A stretch of 64,000 bases of DNA from NCBI GenBank assembly GCA_963922205.1, contig CAWUHX010000030.1, positions 1,488,001 through 1,552,000 on the forward strand, given 5' to 3'. The stretch comes from Romanomermis culicivorax (Eukaryota; Nematoda; Enoplea; Mermithida; Mermithidae). Positions within the stretch are counted from its first letter, which is position 1. Each line of letters opens with the position of its first letter. Made by a program: the position numbers and the translations under genes. Below the pieces are notes generated by a model, which ran no database searches, was not told where the DNA came from, and worked only from the letters and a program-made list of their open reading frames with translations. Positions 32,620 to 46,000 of the stretch are shown here, one piece after another.

Positions 32620-33165
32620 GTATGTCCACATTTGCACTATAATGTGGAAAAAATATGGAATGTGGAAAAAATTTTGACGTTTTTCCACAAATGTAGAAGA
32701 AAAATAAAATTTGAGGTTTTCATATCGGAAAGATGCATTTTGGTGCATTTTAGAAGTGCGGCTTTTAGCATGTCTACCTTCACTTTCCATTTAATCTTTA
32801 ATAGTTTTCATCATCCTGAACGTATTATTTCATGTTTAATTGGCAGCATTTTTTCCTTCATACATTTTTTGAGAAAGATCAACTCGTCAACTTTCTAAAC
32901 TTTTTGAAGCGTTTGTTCCTTTCTTAAAGTAAATTGAATTCAAAAGCTTCATGGAAGTATTTTTGGAAAATATCTACGCTTCCGCTCATAGCTTCTCAGC
33001 CAAATTTATGAAAGGCTACGAACGATTTACTGGTTTTAAAATTTTTCAAATGATAAATTTCTAGAAATTACGATTTATGAACACAAAATTCAAATCTAAT
33101 TTTTGACATTATGTTCAAAAAATTGATTATCAGAATTCTTTAAAAAGCTCAAAAACACCTTAAAA
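32620..33165. repeat. Diverged fragment of the K element family
   Basis: Starts TCCACATTTGCACTATAATGTGG like K1 and K2 and follows them through AAAGATGCATTTTGGTGCATTTTAG and TTTAATAGTTTTCATCATC, then fades. It lacks the central hairpin and both outer termini. Confidence 0.65.
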
Positions 33166-33171
33166 AACTTA

Positions 33172-33395
33172 AACCCCCAACCCTATACCCAAATGTCGGA
33201 ATCCCCACACCCAACTTGGTCAACCCTATACCCAACATTCCCCTCAAACTCGAAAAAATTGAGAAAAAAGTGACTTTTTTGGTCTCTGGGAAAATTTTCG
33301 AAAATTTTATGAGTTATTTATGCTTTTTTCGACCCCCCCTAAATTTTGAAAATTTCGGGACGCCACCCCAACCGGTCGGACCTCTCACAGGTATG
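33172..33395. mobile_element. Rep-A copy, degraded
   Basis: Recognisable ordered words CCCAACTTGGTCAACCCTATACCC, GACTTTTTTGG and CCGGTCGGACCTCTCACAGGTATG in reverse orientation. The left terminus is damaged and no duplication is seen. Confidence 0.6.
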
Positions 33396-34557
33396 TTTAA
33401 AAAGGACCATCATTTTTTCTTCCGAAAAAGAATTTTGCGCAGAAATTTCTTGATGGTTTTTCAGAAATTACCAGTTTCTGCCAAAAAATGATAATTTTGA
33501 CCGTTTTTTCTGGTTCAATAATGTCTCTATTTCGCGAGAAATTTTCACTTTTAATCAAATCTGAATATTTCCTACCAAAGATTCACAATTGTCACTATTT
33601 TTCATTCGAAAGTCACGATTTTCTAGCAATAGTTGGTATTTTCAATTGTTTTTCGTTCAGAAATCATTATATTCTAGCGAAAAATTTGACATTTTTGACC
33701 ATTTTCCGTTCAAAAATGAGCATTTTCTACTAAAATTCAAGATTTTTTTACCGCTTTCAATTTAAAGTTAACATTTTTCACCATTTTTTGCTCAAAAATC
33801 AATATTTTCCGCCGAAAATATAAACTACTTATTTTATAAATAGTCAGCCGTATAAAAAATTATCATAAACACAGAAACGCATGCAAAAATTGCTTGAAAC
33901 CCGTTGAAGAGATAGAAAATTAATCAGAAAGAAGCTTAAGTCTCAAAAATAACATAAATTTTTATCGCAGCGCTGTCTCTCGTTTTGCGCTAATCGTGCT
34001 CTCTTTTTGGCTCTCGTGAGCAAGCTCGCGAGCACATTTGTGGAACAGATTTCCAGAGCCATCTCACGAGACACTGTCCCAGCCGAGCCAAAAAACTGAC
34101 TCTCGGAGAGCAATATTCGTGGAACCGGCTGCATCATTTTGAAACGAAACGAATTTTTCTTAATTTTCACTTGCTGAGATCAGTGAGTTGTTTAAAAATT
34201 GTGACTTTGCGGGCTGAAAAAGTTGATGTTTCTTCAACATTCATACTGCTTACGACCACTCAACTAGCATACTTAAGGGCGCTGAAGGGGAATGTTAGGA
34301 GTTCCCCCATTTCACCCCAAGACTTAGCTGTCTGCTGCCGCCAAAACAATAGCAGTCATTCATTTTCAGCTCATTTTTCGACCCAAAAAGCTGCCAGCTG
34401 CCTCTCTCTCCAGAGGGTCTGCCGTCTCCCTCAAAATTCAAATGCTGCTCAAGTCAACTCACGAACTACTGATGACTGTGAGCAGTAGGTATAACAAAAA
34501 CTTTAACAGTTACAAGTAATGCTATGTAGTGCTCACTAGCACTACTCCTCATGAGTG
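33396..34557. other. A/T-rich intergenic DNA with a G/C-richer island
   Basis: 33400-33840 repeats the words TCAAAAAT and TTTTCCG with no clear unit. About 33965-34130 has GCTCTCG / CGAGAGC inverted words ending in GTGGAACCGGCTGC, resembling the end of the 10826-12960 element. No gene is supported. Confidence 0.35.
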
Positions 34558-34565
34558 CTCATGAC

Positions 34566-35886
34566 CATACATGCACGTGGGGGGTTTGACCCTCAGCAGA
34601 TTTGACTGGTTTGTAGACATATGCGCCAATGTCAATTGCGCTTTCCCATTTGCGAACTAGCCAATTGCGCCGATTTTCAAGTGCGCCATTTTTATATGCG
34701 CCCTATGCATTTGCGCCATGTGTATAATGCGCCAACTGCAATTGCGCTTTTTGCAAATGCGCCTTGGTCTTTCCATTCATCATAGAAAAGGCAATGAATA
34801 AACCGGTAATAAAAAAAGTGACAAAGATGACTATTGTCTCCAGAAATTGTTTAGGCAGCATTTTTTGTACAGAATTTTTCGGATCCAAAATTTTTGCAGT
34901 ATGTTTATTTTTCTCAGACTTGTTAATCTATATCAGAGTTTATCTAATGTAAATGATTCTATGATCTGATCATGATTCTATGATCAGATAATCCTGTGAC
35001 CAGCACCTTCATAATTCGATTTTGTTCAGAAGCAGCAAAAGTAAACATTTGCTCCAGATCTTACCACTTGAGTTCGAAAGTCAAAATAAGCAAGACATAA
35101 ATGTATAGTTACATTATTTAATACGCCAAAGGATCAGCCAAATTATGAGCTAATGCTGCTCATAAAATCAATAGCACTAATTTCACCCTGATCATACTGT
35201 AGCTTGAGTGTAAAAAATTTTGAAGGTCAAAATGCGACATAATTTCTTTCTGGTAATTTACAACTCTGTGGCTATGTGACTAGCTGTGTAGTCCTGTATG
35301 ATTGTACAATAATTTACAATGCTGTTTTTGCCTAGTTTGTTTTGTCTTCAATAATGATTACATTTCTCATTTGATACTATCTTTTCAGTGTCCAATTAGA
35401 ATTATGGCGCGAATGAACAATGCGCATTTGCAAACAGCGCATTTAACACAGGGCGCATTTGCTAATAGCGCATATGACATGTGGCGCATTTGGATCGGCG
35501 CAATTGGCAAAAGCGCATATGAAAAAAGCGCAATTGGCTACACCCCGATTTGACTCCCCCAGCAATGATTGAGAAGATGATGAAGGAAAATGAGCAAGAG
35601 AGAAGAGAAAGTCATCATAAAAATTGAAATGATGCTGTTGTTAAACAAATTTTCTCAACAAATTATACTTGATTCCAAAAAAGTAACATTAAATCTTTAA
35701 AAAGTGCTGTCTAAGCAAATTATTTCACATATCTGGCTAATATAGGTTGAAGAATATGCTTCTTGGATGTTAGAAAACCTTTTTAAGATCATTCTTTTTG
35801 TTATCAAGAACGAAACAAAATTTTCTATTCCACCCACTGTCCTGGCTGACGCCCAGCAGAATTTATACGCATACAATGCATGTATG
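34566..35886. mobile_element. Rep-E copy 2, split by a foldback element
   Basis: CATACATGCACGTGGGG to TGCATGTATG with perfect duplication CTCATGAC (34558-34565 and 35887-35894). Excluding the insert 34608-35546 and one 9 bp repeat it is about 373 bp and colinear with copy 1 (GAAGAAGGAAAATGAGCAAG-type words, then CTTTAAAAAGTGC, then CCACTGTCCTG). Confidence 0.85.
34608..35546. mobile_element. Foldback element FB3 with TTGCGC arms, 9 bp target duplication
   Basis: Flanked by the 9 bp word GATTTGACT (34599-34607 and 35547-35555). Termini GGTTTGTAGACATATGCGCC and inverse GGGGTGTAGCCAATTGCGC. The left arm (34617-34765) and right arm (35400-35540) are arrays of about 17-20 bp built on ATTTGCGCC / GGCGCATTTG; the 635 bp centre is A/T-rich and non-coding. 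Same architecture as FB1 with a different arm unit. Confidence 0.8.
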
Positions 35887-35894
35887 CTCATGAC

Positions 35895-36909
35895 TCATGA
35901 ACACTAAATTTTGCCTAATATTTAGATAAACTACAAAGGCGTAAGCAACTTCAGCCAGAAAAAGAATCAGCCAAAAAACAATTCAAACATGAGTTAAATT
36001 TATTGAATATGAATCTTTAGCTTTTAGATTAGAATAACTCAACTTAACAGAACAGTCATACGAATCGGATCAATTAGCACTAAAAGTTTCCTAAATCGAA
36101 AATTTATGAAGCATTTGATTTGTTTGTTGTGTTGTGTAATCTCATCTCAAATCTGTTGTCATGTCAGTGTCAGAAGAGACTGTATTGCAGTTACTATACA
36201 GTTGGCTCAACTCTCAATGTATTGTTAAGTAAGGTAGAAATTAGTATTCTTTAGAACAAAATGGAAAGAATTAATTTTTTTAAAACCTAAAAATTCCAAA
36301 TTTTCCAACCCAAAAAAACCATCAAGCCAAAAACCCAATGCCCGCCAACCCTGTTCACGCCAGAATGAGAAATAAATTAGACTCTATTAGTTTGATTTTA
36401 ATTTATTTCTCAACGTTGCAAAGATTCATTTTCCAGCGTTTCAGAAAATAAAAATCTGAAACTTCTACCATAGCCCCTCCAGGACAGTGAATATCCTTCC
36501 GTCTTATTTTTTTATGCAGCGCCGGGCGCTGAATAATGTTTGATCATTACGTTTGTTATTCAGTGCGCAGTTCTATAGTATGTTACAATATACTTCTTGC
36601 ATAACACCCGCAGGGTTGGGGAAAAACCCATTTTCAAAATTTCGAATTTGGGTTTTTCAGGGTTTTCATGTGTTTTGTCGGTTTTTTTTTTAATTTCATA
36701 ATGGTGGATCTGAACCAAGTAAAAATAAAGCAAATGTAACATCACTAAAGTTTTATTCTTCATAAATCAAAAGATTTTCAGATCATTTCACCTGATTTTA
36801 AAACCAAAATACACAAATTACTTACTTATCATAACAAATAAAATCATCCAGCTCTGCAACGTCGAAAAAATTGTTAGCATTGAATTTCATAAAGACTAGC
36901 TTTTTGACC
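35895..36909. other. Intergenic DNA with repeat remnants
   Basis: Contains a GCCAACCCTG-ended transposon remnant (36280-36352), a hairpin word AGCGCCGGGCGCT (about 36518) of the dispersed CGGCGC-hairpin repeat, and a CAGGGTTGGG start near 36612. No gene is supported. Confidence 0.35.
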
Positions 36910-36917
36910 AATGCAGA

Positions 36918-37506
36918 CATAAATGTGACCAGTTGGGGGGGGGGGAGATTTTCAAAAAAGGAACTTTTTCACAAATTTTTCCCATTTTGGGGGGGGGGTC
37001 GGGTATAGTAGTGAACGTACGGGGTCAAAATTTTTCGGGGTCGGGGTTGCACTTATCCCCGAATTTCGACTGTGATGCGACATTAGGGCCCAAGACATTA
37101 GGATGCAGGACATTAGTAGGTACACAATATAACTAATATATTGATTGAAGTCATGGGCGACAGAATGGCATAAGAAAAACTGCCAAAGACGTAAACTATG
37201 CCACATAGTACCTATACTCAGCAGCATTACACGATCTACTCGCCCAGACTTGTCGAAGTTTAACAGTATTCACTTCTCGTCCAAACCAAATTGACTCATT
37301 TTATGGAAAAAAATTTCAAAGTGCAAGTGTAACCCCGAAAAACGTTCAACTCCGACTCAGTTTTTCTTTTCGGGGTCGGGGTTGGGGTTGAAAAGTCGGG
37401 GATGCCCGACTTTTCTTTCGGGGTCGGATACCCCGTATGATCATTAGGGTATAGGGCTGACCAAGTTGCAGGGTTCCCCCCAACCCCTCCCCCAATTACG
37501 GGTATG
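36918..37506. mobile_element. Rep-A copy split by a small hAT-like element
   Basis: Rep-A pieces 36918-37008 and 37447-37506 enclose 37009-37446. Outer duplication AATGCAGA (36910-36917) / GATGCAGA (37507-37514), 7/8. The left terminus is shortened (CATAAATGTGACCAGTTGG). Confidence 0.75.
37009..37446. mobile_element. 438 bp hAT-like element, TAGTGAACGTACGGGG termini
   Basis: Termini TAGTGAACGTACGGGGTC and inverse TAATGATCATACGGGGTATC, flanked by the perfect 8 bp duplication GGGTATAG (37001-37008 and 37447-37454) within a Rep-A copy. Subterminal TCGGGGTCGGGG words on both sides. A deletion derivative of the 29646-32363 family. Confidence 0.85.
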
Positions 37507-37514
37507 GATGCAGA

Positions 37515-39755
37515 TGACAATTGATTACGCAACTTGGCATGAACAAAGCCAAATGTTGAAAAATTATGTTCCGAGGATGCAATGGACACCACCAAGGAAA
37601 ACACCCGATTATAACACGACAAAATAAATTGTGCCTGTTTGTCAATATTAGTCTTAAAAACGTACTCCCAAGGCAATTTTTTGCAACGAAAGCCACGTTT
37701 TGCCTTCCGTCAACCAATATTGCATAGCAGATTTCATTGGATACTTATTTCACGTCGCTCGCGTTTGCCCTCTACAATGCTCTAAACTTTAAAATTAATT
37801 TAATAGATACTCACCCACATAACTTGACTTACTACTTGACTCAAAAGTCGGAACAATGTAGTTTTTCATCGTTAATGGTTAATTTCATCTTTCCCGAAAA
37901 AAAACTGATGGAAGAAAAACGGGTAAGGTAGGTAATAACTGTAATCAGCCAGAAAATAATTCAAACATAAGTAAAATTTCGTACCCAAAAAACATCAACC
38001 CAAGAACCCAATGCTCGCCAACCCTGGACTTGACTAGAATTTTCTCAATTTTTTCTTATTTTTGAAAGTTAATGACTCCAAAGACATCAGAATGTTTGGG
38101 TATACTCATAAAAAGCATAAAAATCATCCATAGTCACATTATAAACGTTTTTTGAAATATAGGTGAAAGGCGAACACCAACTGCTTCAATTTTTCGAAAC
38201 GATAGTTTTTCTGGCGAATTTAGAAACAAAAACCTTGTGAAGTTAGTACGCTTCTTGACTAATAGCTTTTCAATCAAATTTATGAAGTATATTAATTACC
38301 ATAAATGTTTGAAAAACTGATTTTCCAGCATTCCAAAATGTTTATACAAAAAAAATTCGTTAATTTATTCCTTAAGCTCTAACTTGAGATCATAAAAACT
38401 TTAACGGTTGATTTATCATCTAGTTCAATGTCATTATGCACGTTTGTTTGCCTAAAAATTATTCGACCATGCTCTTTGAAAATTGGACATCAAACTCGAA
38501 AATTTGCAATTTTCAATCAATTTTGATGAATTAACGGCTCCAAACATATTAGAATGTGTGAATAAGCACAAAAACACTTGAAGAAAGCATCTATGGGAGC
38601 ATTCATAATCGATAAACGATTTTGGGAATATAAGGGAAAATTTTTTTACTTTCTTCCCCACTTGGGAAAAGGCCGGCGAGGAAAAAGAAATAATGTCCGG
38701 AAGCATTGTTTTTTCGCCAAAGCTTTTTTGCAAAAAAACTGGAAATGCGGAAAAGGGCTCTTTCGCCAAATAGCAAAAAAATTTTGTGGATTTCAAGTCG
38801 GAAGGGTGCATTGTGGTGCATTTTTGAATGTGAAAATTTCCTCAATAAAGTCAAGTGGTGGAATGTATCGAGACAGTGCTGTCCGAATTGACAACGAATA
38901 AACATGAAATTTTCCAATGATTATATCATTTTCCATTCTTGAAGAAATTGAGCGTTTTTCTACAGCATAAAGTTTTCCACTTGCAAATTACGTATCCAGT
39001 TGTACCTACTTCTTTCGTTTTCGCTGCGTCTATCATTAAATTAAATAGGCTGTACTGTTTTCTTTATGAATTTACGTTAAACGTTTGCAATATTTTGAAC
39101 ATCAACAAAAATGTAGGCACTGTGAATCACATCAGCGATTTTTGAAATTTTGGGTACAATGTTGACACTAGTCATCGACCGATGCATCGGCCGATTATGA
39201 CGCTTTTTGGCCATCACAAAAAAATGCCGCTAGCCGATTGTTTTTTCGTGGTTTATGTCCGTCACTCAGAATGAATAGGTTTGTGCTCGCTTGAATAAAG
39301 ATGAAGTGCACTCGTCCTAAATCAATTTTATGAACAAGTTTTTTCTGTTTGACGTGACTGTCTTCTGATTAAACTATGAAATGTACATTACGACTGAAAA
39401 GTCTAGGAAAACTTGTTTACCAAACTTTCCCCAAAATGTTTAGAAGTGTAAATTTCAGAAAAATAATTTATTGGTAAATAGAAGGTGACGACATTATCCG
39501 CCAACAAAAAGTCTTCCACCAAGAAAAGTATGTCATTTATATCACCTGGCGTCATGGATAGAAACTGACTTTACACTAACCTTTAAATGATGTGGAATCT
39601 CTTTTCTTATGGCATTTTTCTATTTTTTGATGACGTTAGTTTTTTCTCTAAATCATTTCCGACCAATTGCAGGATCAAAAGTCCCAAATTTACAATTTGA
39701 TCCACATTTTTTCATATTTCGAACAAGCAACTATTCTAGAAATTATTAGTATACG
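37515..39755. other. Intergenic DNA upstream of gene B
   Basis: Holds a GCCAACCCTG remnant (37980-38026), diverged K-like repeat sequence (about 38040-38860, with GGTGCATTTTTGAATGTG), a family S fragment (38925-39050) and a solitary hAT-like end CACTAGTCATCGACCGATGC near 39166. No coding exon or promoter motif could be supported. Confidence 0.35.
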
Positions 39756-39773
39756 TTGCTGGTTTTTGTTGCC

Positions 39774-40074
39774 ATGAGACCGTCTGCCGTTCCTTCCAAT
39801 CGACCGAACAACGTTAGAAGCTTTTTGCCGACTAAATCCAACTCGTCAACCATGCTTGGTCTACGTAACCAGTCGCAAGCGTCAAAATTGACATCTAGAT
39901 TTCCCGGCTTTCGTCGCGATTCTAAAATTAATCAACCCAGTTTGTTTTTGGGCGCACGAAAAGTTGCAGAGGAAGACGGCAAATTTTTGCGGCCAAAAAA
40001 TGGAGATTTGTCATGCAAAATTGAAACGACAACGAGGATTGCGCGAAATCTTCCGAAAATCGAAAGAAACGAAG
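39774..40074 (+). CDS. Gene B exon 1
   Basis: The ATG at 39774 follows TTGTTGCC. 100 codons plus one base, ending GAA G before the donor GTAGTT. Junction to 54176 completes Glu (G + AG) and continues NDNDGSEEFKSD. An acceptor-like TATTCTAG lies 38 bp before the ATG. Confidence 0.75.
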
Positions 40075-43000
40075 GTAGTTGCACTAGCTTTTTTCCACAT
40101 CGGTCTATACCACACCGTGCGGAAATAACCGTAAAAAATCTTCAAAAAATTTTGCGTTCCAAATTAAAAATGTGAAGAATGATACTGAAATGTCGATTAG
40201 ATTCTAAAAGGCGAATTTATGGAAAACATTGATTCTAAAGCGCCAGAAAATTTATCTTGTTTGTGACTCCGACAATAGAAACAACCACCACAATGTTGGC
40301 AACTTTAGTCCAGGTTGGTTACCAGCAGACATGCACGGCAAAAATTTTCCAGGGGGGAGGATCGAGGGGGGTGGGTGAGCAAAAATACAAAAAAAAGTTC
40401 TGCAAGCCTATTTTTCATACAAAATATGCACAAAACTCATCAAAAAACCTGTCTTGGAAAAAGTTCAGGGGGGTGTTTGACGATTTTTTTGGCCAGGAGG
40501 GTGGCCGGGGTCTCAGGTATGGGGGTTTACCCCCTACCCCCTATGTGCATGTATGGTCACCAGCCGACAAATAACGGGGAATTGCGTAAGGAAATCACAC
40601 TTTAATTAAGTTTTCAAACGATTTTGAGAGAGGAGACTATAAGAAATTCAAAATTTTTCGCTTCTTCGCGACGTTATACAAATTACTAATATACTGTAGT
40701 ATGGATTCTTTGAAAGTATTCTAATATTATATGCAATTGCAATTTTTGTTATTCACCTAATGTGCTTACTGCTCAACCGCTATTTTACTTCACAAATGTG
40801 CACTGTTGAATAAAATTTTTGAGATTGTGCACCCAGGCCTGCAGGTAGGAGTGTTGGGGACCCGTGCCCCCCAAATTTTCCAAGTGTCAAAATAACAAAA
40901 TAGTTGTGATCCTTCGTTTTTTTCTTCAAGAAAAAGTCCAGTGAGAAATGCCAATTTTACAGTAAATTGAGTGGAAAGAATGTGTGCCCCTAGAATTGCT
41001 GGCTACAGGCCTGTGCGCACCTCATAACTGAGCAGGGCCGTGCACAAGGGGGCGGCCGCCCCCCCCCCCCCATTGAGGCAGCATGCAAACAGTGTATTGC
41101 GTAAAATCAACATTTTCTGGGGCTATTCAGTAAAAAAAATGTAGTCCGCCCCCCATGAGAAAATCCTGCGCACGGCCCTGTAACTGAGTATCGGTGTGAC
41201 AGATTGTTAAATAATTCAAGTATTTTTCAGCTTTATTTTTTCGCCTAGTCGATGTTTTTGGTGAAAAAATTTTGGAAGTGGAATAAACTTGGACTTTTGA
41301 TCAAATTATAAAAAAAATTAGCCTTCCAGATCGAAACAATGAATTTTTGTGCATTTTAGAACGTCAAAACCCCAACATTCTACGGAATACGCGCCGGTTA
41401 TGTTTATAGTACTTGTTGCTATAATCCAGCTCAGGCGCGGTCTTTAATTTGTTTTTTACTTATTAATTAACTCATAATGGTTTTCCTCGTCTGAAACGTG
41501 TCACACTCTTGAAGAATTAGTCTACTATGTTTTTTTGAGTATTTGACGAGAATCAAGATAATGGCGATTGATTCCAGGGAATCTTTTTACTGGTTTCAAT
41601 AATTTTTGAATTTTCTCGACATAAATTTCTTGCGTTTAAAAATGATTAAAAAATTAGTGCTACTCAATGACAGAAGATCTCGCCAGTTGAAGAATCGAAA
41701 TTCGTTTGGTCTGATTTTTGAATTTCAATGGCATTTTTTTACTTCTATTATTTAATACGGTGTTAGCTGATAGAAAACATCAGTCCACTTAACATCATTC
41801 TAGACTAGAAAAAGCTTAAGTATTTGAATAAGCGTTGAAAAGACTCATTTTCCTGCGTTTTAGAATATCGAAAGCCGATAATTGTCTAACGCGAAGAATT
41901 TTAGATCGAATACACACTCGAGTTTCTTCGTCTCTTTTTTCTTCTAGCTTGAAGTTTCCCGAACTTTGCGAACATGAACTTTTCTATTGGAAAACGAACA
42001 TGCTTCTGACCGACTGAAATACCGGGGAATTTTATTGAAATAACCGAGAAAAAATCGGGATTGTTATCTCATCGAACTAGCGGCCACCCATTTACGATCA
42101 ATAGTTTCCGCCGTAGTATGTCTTGCTTCTCTGGATCGCAATGCTGTATAACAAGGAGGCGAGAAAAAGTTGTCCTCAACTACGTGGTCACATGACCACG
42201 AGAGTTTTCGGATGCCCACCAGGTCATGGTTTCACCCCTATTCAGCGAAACACACAACAGCGATTCTCAAAACAGCGAAACTCAATACAGCGATGTCTCA
42301 AAACAGCGATTCTCAATTCAGCGAAGTCTCAAAACAGCGAAGTCTCAATACGGCGATTCTCAAAACAGCGAATCTCAATTCAGCGAAGTCTCAATACAGC
42401 GATTCTCAAAACAGCGAAGTCTCAACACAGCGATTTTCAAAACAGCGAAGTATCAGAACAGATTTTCAAAATAACAAATTTTCAAAACAGTTATCTTTAG
42501 AATGGAAAAATTGAGATTGGGTGGTGTAGACGTTTCGGCACATGGCCCGTTTGGTCCTCCTTTTCGATCTGGCGGATGCCGGTTGTCACACATTTTGGCA
42601 CCAATCGCCAGATTTCTGACATGGCTTTATAGCATGTGTCTTCACGACATTACAGCTTTTTATTCTGGTTTGTTTATTATTAACATACATATGCATGTTT
42701 TTTATTTCTTTTTTTCCTTTATCGGTTTATTTCTGTGAATAATCTTATTTTCTGCTACTTTTTGTATAATTTTTTCAGGTTGTGTACTTTTATTCTATTT
42801 TTACCTTACTTTTTACTAAATTGTTTTACTTCTCATGGCTTTGTCATTCGTTTTTTGTTCTGCCTTTACTGCTTAATTATTCTATTCATTTCATCTTATT
42901 TGTTTATTTTATTTCATGTTATTTATTTCATCAATATAATTTTTTTGCAATGCAATTAAGCTACAAAACAACTTTAATGGAGAATCCTTATGATAACTTT

Positions 43001-46000
43001 TTGCTTTTGTTTTTTCCAACGTTTCAAAAAAGTGTTTTTCTCACAGTCCGTTGGTCCGTTCGTGCATACCTACCGCAACTGCAGTACAAAAGCATGTGAA
43101 ATTTATATGGCCAAATGCAACTAAAAATAACCTCAACCATCAAGAACGATTCTAATTTACCTAATTTGCATATTGTGCGCGTTTACTCTAATGCGTATAA
43201 ATTTTTAGTATTCGCTGTATTGAGACTTCGATGTAATGAGAATCGCTATGTTGAGACTTCGCTGTATTGAGACTTCGCTGTAATGAGAATCGCTGTCTTG
43301 AGACTTCGCTGTTTTGAGAAACGCTATTTTGAGTCTCGCTATTTTGAGTTTCGCTGTTGTGGGTTTTTCTGTATTGAGGACACGCCGACGACTCCTCGGC
43401 ATTCTCTGTTGGTGTTTTCCCCAGGGTCCCTTCAACGTCTTGGCTGACGTTTTGTTTAGCTGATTTCCCTTAACTCACCAGAACTAAGGTAATCAAAATC
43501 GATAGCGGTGATCGAAAGATTGATCGATTCTACTTACACTCTCAATAATACCCTATAGTGAGTGTGCTATGCTTTATTTATGCTTTAGTGTAGAAAAAAA
43601 CATGTCTTTTGAAAACACGCGTGTCTGGGAGAATGGGAGAAATTTGATTGATAGAAAGTGTCATTTCTCTTTGATACTACTTATAAAGCCATATTTTCGC
43701 CTACTTTGGGTCATTTTTAGGCGTTGAAATGTCAATTTTTTTCCTTGAATTTCCCTATATTTTCTGCTTTCAAAGTGCTTTTCTGCTAAAAATGTTCTCT
43801 AAGCATACATTCTAGATTGGTTTGACTCTTCTGTTCCAACTTTGATCTTTTTGCCTGGTAGAATTTCAGATTTGCTAAAACCCAGTGCATCAGCCAAAAA
43901 TTTAGAGCTAAGCTGTATTCGGGCACCCGCGGGTAATCGAATTACAGCAAACTTGCTTTTGTCTAAGCTACAGTTGCTATCAGGGTTTTTTTTGCGCACC
44001 GCGTGGGGTGCACGGTGCACGAATTGGGTCAAAATGTTTGTGCACTGTGAGAAAAGAATCTGCATTTTCATAACAGGAATTCTGGGTGCTTACGTCTGCA
44101 GCTTTAAAATAACTGAACAGATTTCTCTGGGACATCTGAAAATATATCAAGTATATCAACTCCAGTGGCGGACGCGGGGGGCGGCCGCCCCCCGGACTCA
44201 TGTTCTAAAAATTAAAATTATCAATATCATGGCTCAAAAGGAATTCAAACCCGAAAAGATGCATTTTGGTGAACTTTAGAAGGTCAAAATCTCACAGTTT
44301 TCCTGATCTTCGCGCCGGTCATGGGTATAATAATAATAATTTTCTGTCAGGTGTGGCCGTTAGCATATCTACTTCCACTTACTAATTGACCGTCAACAGT
44401 TTCTATCAATTGAGAGACCTCGTCTCATTTTGTAATCCATAAGTCAGTATTTCGCCGAAAATTGATATTTTTTGTCAATTCTATCATTTTCTCTCGGGGA
44501 TTGGAATTTTTCAAACGTTTCCAACATGAACTTTTGCATTTATAGACGATAAAGATTGAAGTCATCATTCTGGACTGCAATTTTAGAGCTTTATTCATGG
44601 ATATTTGTTCGCAGAGATTCAGTTTCCAACGTTTTAGAATATAATAACCTGAAAATTTTTCCGGCGCTTCGCGCCGCAATAAGAAACAAATTACGTTCTA
44701 TTAGTTTGATTTTAATTTATATTTAAACGTTGAGAAGGTTCATTTTCCAGCGTTTTAGGTAGTGAAAATCCAGAAGTTGCGCTGCGCGCCGGACTAAGAA
44801 ATAAGTACAATTCTCTAATCGACTAGACTATTTGATATTTTTTTATTGTTGTCTCTGATCTTTTTAAATTAAAAAAATCGTTTTTATGTCAATGCAAATA
44901 ATTTAACAAAAATATAAAAATTGAAGAAAAAAAATTTCCGCCCCCCCTCCCGAAAAAAATTCCTGCGTCCGCCACTGATCAACTCTAACATGAATACCAA
45001 CATTGACTTCATGTAACAATTAGAGGTGAAACGGATAACCCGAACCGTTATTAACCGAACAAAATTTTACAACTGGAACCGAATAATACTAAATTTTAGA
45101 ACCGGAACCAGAACCCATATATAATTTTTCAAAATATCGGTTCCTAAACGATTCTTATGATGGTAAAAAAGAATATTTTCAACTCAAAAGTTTTTTTTTC
45201 ATAAAATTTCAATAAACGAAATTTAAAAGTTAAAAAAACTCCTGTCTATAAGGTTTGCTGACATATGTAACAATCTGTTTAAAAGGGTATTCCCTGGTTT
45301 TTCAAGTTTTCCCGATTGCTGGCCGACCTGTTAGTATTAAACAACGACTCTTGCGATATAAATCTTCCGAACAATGTGCTTATGTTTTCGATCAGCTAGA
45401 TAGTGCCGTCAACAAACTATAAACCCAAAAATATCAGTCATTTTTCATTAACTGATTTAAAACGAAAGAAATCAATCAGTTTTGGATAGAAAAAAATTAT
45501 GCAAATTCAGAAATCAGGCAACCAACCAAAAATTGAGATTTTTCGACTAGCAAGAACTTCTTTTATTTCTCAGTACTGACCAGGAACTATAAACACCTAT
45601 AACATTATGATACATACACGATCATACATGTAACGGGGCCCCGAGGTCTGGGGGGGGGGTTGGGCGACTTTTTTGGGGCTGAGGGTCAGTAATTCCCAAA
45701 ATTTTAGGGGGAGGGGTCTCTTAAGGGAAAAAATTCGATTTTTTCACGAGAAAAGTCCGAAAAATAGTTCAAAAAATAGTAATTTTATCATAAAAAGATC
45801 GAAAAAAGTATTCATGGCGCGAAGCGCCAAGAAAATTCGCATTTTTCACCATTTTTTGATCAAAAATTCACATTTTTCAGTATTTTTCCGACCAAAAGTA
45901 TGGGGGTCCCCACAGCTACCATATGGCTAGCCATTGGATTGGAAAATCCTGGGGGGGGGGCGGTCGCCCAATGGCTAGCCATATGGTCGACGATTTCTGG

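Noticed and set aside
39163..39240. A hAT element beginning TAGTCATCGACCGATGC
   Set aside because: Only one end is recognisable and no inverse partner or duplication was found nearby; listed only as a remnant.
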